A stretch of DNA of 43,207 nt, from NCBI GenBank assembly GCA_934130105.1, contig CAKOXL010000011.1:1-43207 (forward strand), given 5' to 3'. The stretch comes from an uncultured Bacilli bacterium. Its GTDB lineage: Bacteria; Bacillota_I; Bacilli_A; RF39; UBA660. The notes under the pieces were generated by a model. That model made no database searches, was not told where the DNA came from, and saw only the letters and a list, made by a program, of their open reading frames with translations. Shown here one piece after another: positions 41,756 through 43,207 of the stretch. Each line of letters opens with the position of its first letter. The stretch's first letter is position 1. The position numbers and the translations under genes were made by a program.

Positions 41756-42712
41756 ATGAATGCTTACTTAGGTGTTGATATTGGTTCGATTTCTACAAAG
41801 GGTGTTATTATTGATGATAATAATAATATTTTAGCAAGTAGTTATATTTGGACACAGGGTAACCCGATTGAAGCTGTTAAAACTTTAATTGGTAATTTGG
41901 AAAAACAGGTTGTAAAAGATGATTTGAATATTATCGGAGTTGGTACTACTGGTTCTGCTAGAAAGTTAATTGGAACTATGATAAATGCAAATGTTATCAA
42001 AAATGAGATTACTGCACATGCTATTGGTACATTATCATTATATCCTAACGTTAGAACTATTTTTGAAATTGGTGGACAAGATTCCAAAATTATTTTAATT
42101 GAAGATGGGATTGTTGTTGATTATGCAATGAACACTTTATGTGCTGCTGGAACTGGCGCTTTTTTATCTAGTCAAGCTAATCGTCTTGGTATTAGTGTAG
42201 AAGATTTTGGTAGTATTGCACTTAAAAGTAATAAACCTACTAAAATTGCGGCTAGATGTACTGTTTTTGCAGAGAGTGATCTTGTTCATAAACTACAAAT
42301 GGGTTATAAAAAGGAAGATATTATTGCTGGCCTTTGCAAGAGTGTCGTTTCAAATTATTTAAATAATGTTGGTAAGGGGAAAAAGATTAAAAGCCCTATT
42401 ATCTTCCAAGGTGGTGTTAGTAAAAATATTGGCGTTAAATACGCTTTTGAAGAGGAAGTTGGTTGTGAGGTAATTGTAGATAAAAATGGACATTTAATGG
42501 GAGCACTTGGTGTAGCTATTTTGTCTAAAAAGGCTCCTATTAAGACTCATTTTAATTTTAGCATTACAGAAGATAACTTTGAGACTAGAGGTGTTGAATG
42601 TAATAAGTGTTCTAATCACTGTGAGATAATTTGCATTAGTAAAAATAAAAAATTAATAGATTCTTGGGGAAATCGTTGTAGCAATGGTGATTTGATGAAT
42701 CATCAAAGGTGA
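41756..42712 (+). CDS. CoA-dehydratase activase (BadF/BcrA/HgdC family) with extra Cys tail
   Basis: 318 aa ATPase of the ASKHA fold that drives low-potential electron transfer to a dehydratase-type partner. VDIGSISTKGVIID is the ATP loop, and C129 (LCAAGTGAF) and C168 (ARCTVFAES) are the Cys that hold the [4Fe-4S] cluster between two subunits in HgdC. FEIGGQDSK (103-111) and FQGGVSKN (217-224) are further ATPase blocks. A C-terminal tail carries C282, C285, C289, C293 and C308, a second probable metal site, as in the fused DUF2229 proteins. The ATG directly follows the stop of the second gene. Activase role from family; partner substrate open. Confidence 0.85.
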   Translation: MNAYLGVDIGSISTKGVIIDDNNNILASSYIWTQGNPIEAVKTLIGNLEKQVVKDDLNIIGVGTTGSARKLIGTMINANVIKNEITAHAIGTLSLYPNVRTIFEIGGQDSKIILIEDGIVVDYAMNTLCAAGTGAFLSSQANRLGISVEDFGSIALKSNKPTKIAARCTVFAESDLVHKLQMGYKKEDIIAGLCKSVVSNYLNNVGKGKKIKSPIIFQGGVSKNIGVKYAFEEEVGCEVIVDKNGHLMGALGVAILSKKAPIKTHFNFSITEDNFETRGVECNKCSNHCEIICISKNKKLIDSWGNRCSNGDLMNHQR

Positions 42713-42777
42713 TGGTAGGTATTTATTATATTTATTTATCCTTTATCTTAGTATAATATAATGAAAGGAGAATAAAT

Positions 42778-42921
42778 ATGTACGGATATGCTTATCCAAT
42801 GTACGGCTACCCTACTGGATATAGTGACAACAATAATTCAGGTTGGATTTGGGCAATTATAATAGTAATTTTTGTAATATTCTTCTTATTCTGGGGTTCC
42901 GGAAGTTGTAGTAGAAACTAA
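42778..42921 (+). CDS. Small membrane peptide, YjcZ-like
   Basis: 47 aa. Tyr/Gly-rich start MYGYAYPMYGYPTGYSD, one membrane segment (WIWAIIIVIFVIFFLFW), short tail ending SCSRN. This resembles YjcZ-type peptides of Bacilli, which are made in sporulation. A TATAAT (42752-42757) and a strong AAAGGAG precede the ATG, and a strong terminator follows, so it is a real transcription unit. A -35 box is not clear. Confidence 0.75.
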   Translation: MYGYAYPMYGYPTGYSDNNNSGWIWAIIIVIFVIFFLFWGSGSCSRN

Positions 42922-42942
42922 TTATTTAGTTTCGTAAAATTA

Positions 42943-42980
42943 AAAAGACACAGGTTGTATAAAAATTGTGTGTCTTTTTT
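42943..42980 (+). terminator. Terminator of the YjcZ-like gene
   Basis: Plus-strand arms AAAGACACA and TGTGTCTTT, then TTTT. It lies about 20 bases after the stop. Confidence 0.9.
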
Positions 42981-43021
42981 TATTTTATTTTAAAATTTTC
43001 AATATATTATTTAATTTAGAA

Positions 43022-43207
43022 CTATCTTTTTGATAATCCTTTTATAGTATCTATATCTAAGCCTGTTATTTTGCTGATAGATTCAATTGGTAGATTCAAA
43101 TTAAGCATATTTTTAGCTATTTCCAGTTTACTTTGTTCCATTCCTTCTTCGTAGGCTATCCTTTTTTCAGTATTTTGAATTAATTTTTGATCCTCTTCAT
43201 ATGTCAT
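43022..43207 (-). CDS. C-terminal end of an Rpn/PD-(D/E)XK transposase-type nuclease (cut by window edge)
   Basis: About 61 residues lie in the window. The helical Glu-rich part (YEEGMEQSKLEIAKNML) and the end NLPIESISKITGLDIDTIKGL match the C-terminal tail of Rpn-family recombination-promoting nucleases and related PD-(D/E)XK proteins: a long helix followed by a small helix-turn-helix that reads IxxItGLxxxxI. The window edge happens to fall on an ATG; the true gene probably continues beyond it. A second catalytic part would lie outside. Confidence 0.65.
   Translation of the reverse strand: MTYEEDQKLIQNTEKRIAYEEGMEQSKLEIAKNMLNLNLPIESISKITGLDIDTIKGLSKR

Noticed and set aside
41842..42087. Minus-strand frame of 81 codons within the activase gene
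   Set aside because: Antisense to the conserved ATPase blocks of the activase; no start signals.
1..43207. CRISPR array or cas genes
   Set aside because: No regularly spaced repeats and no cas-like protein. The TnpB remnant is from an IS element.
1..43207. Mycoplasma genetic code (UGA as Trp)
   Set aside because: UGA ends several genes, with start-stop overlaps (ATGA) that fit only if UGA is a stop; conserved Trp positions use UGG.

Overview
The window is AT-rich bacterial DNA from the Bacillota, most likely an uncultured gut-type Bacilli lineage near RF39/Erysipelotrichales. Three things point there. First, the primosome genes dnaB and dnaI and a T-box-controlled thrS lie in a Bacillus-like order. 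Second, dacF-spmA-spmB and a three-LysM protein form a sporulation-type block. Third, low-GC families such as YlmH, VanZ and FtsX-type ABC permeases are present. UGA is a stop codon: it ends the ABC ATPase, spmA and the activase, and Trp is UGG, so the Mycoplasma code is not used. Most genes are on the minus strand, which suggests one replichore.

Layout by position. 1-3731: thrS (partial), its T-box leader, an RNB-type ribonuclease and dnaI. 3732-7866: an accessory segment lying between dnaI and dnaB, with a three-gene FtsX-type ABC transporter, a decayed TnpB with a structured 3' flank, and a surface protein. 7872-12217: dnaB, uvsE, a large TasA-like/glycine-rich surface protein and tRNA-Glu(CTC). 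12403-17145: a four-gene operon (kinase-like, small helical, thioredoxin-like and AI-2E family proteins), gltX and tRNA-Gln(CTG). 17206-24150: an envelope polysaccharide region with tandem Stealth glycan phosphotransferases, an RpiB-like isomerase, and a DHHW/MBOAT O-acylation pair split by a solitary tyrosine recombinase, then a lipoprotein. 24283-30850: tRNA-Ala, pyrG, two membrane proteins, a candidate structured RNA, tRNA-Pro and tRNA-Arg, a VanZ protein and rluB. 30860-36960: a DinG-type helicase, spmB, spmA, dacF, a LysM protein and a large anchored protein. 37259-39605: a small membrane protein, a PH-like protein, a degenerate nuclease and ylmH. 39778-42712 (plus strand): a three-gene module related to 2-hydroxyacyl-CoA dehydratase and its ATP-dependent activase. 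The end holds a 47-aa membrane peptide gene and the tail of an Rpn-type nuclease.

The most distinctive points are: the split activase/dehydratase module with no visible substrate genes; accessory DNA between dnaB and dnaI, with new promoters and terminators at the joints; the TnpB remnant with an omega-RNA-like hairpin flank; the integrase between two O-acylation genes; the ALK/LTK-type glycine-rich surface protein; and the AI-2E/thioredoxin/helical/kinase-like operon. All functions are inferred from motifs read by eye. No database or alignment search was possible.
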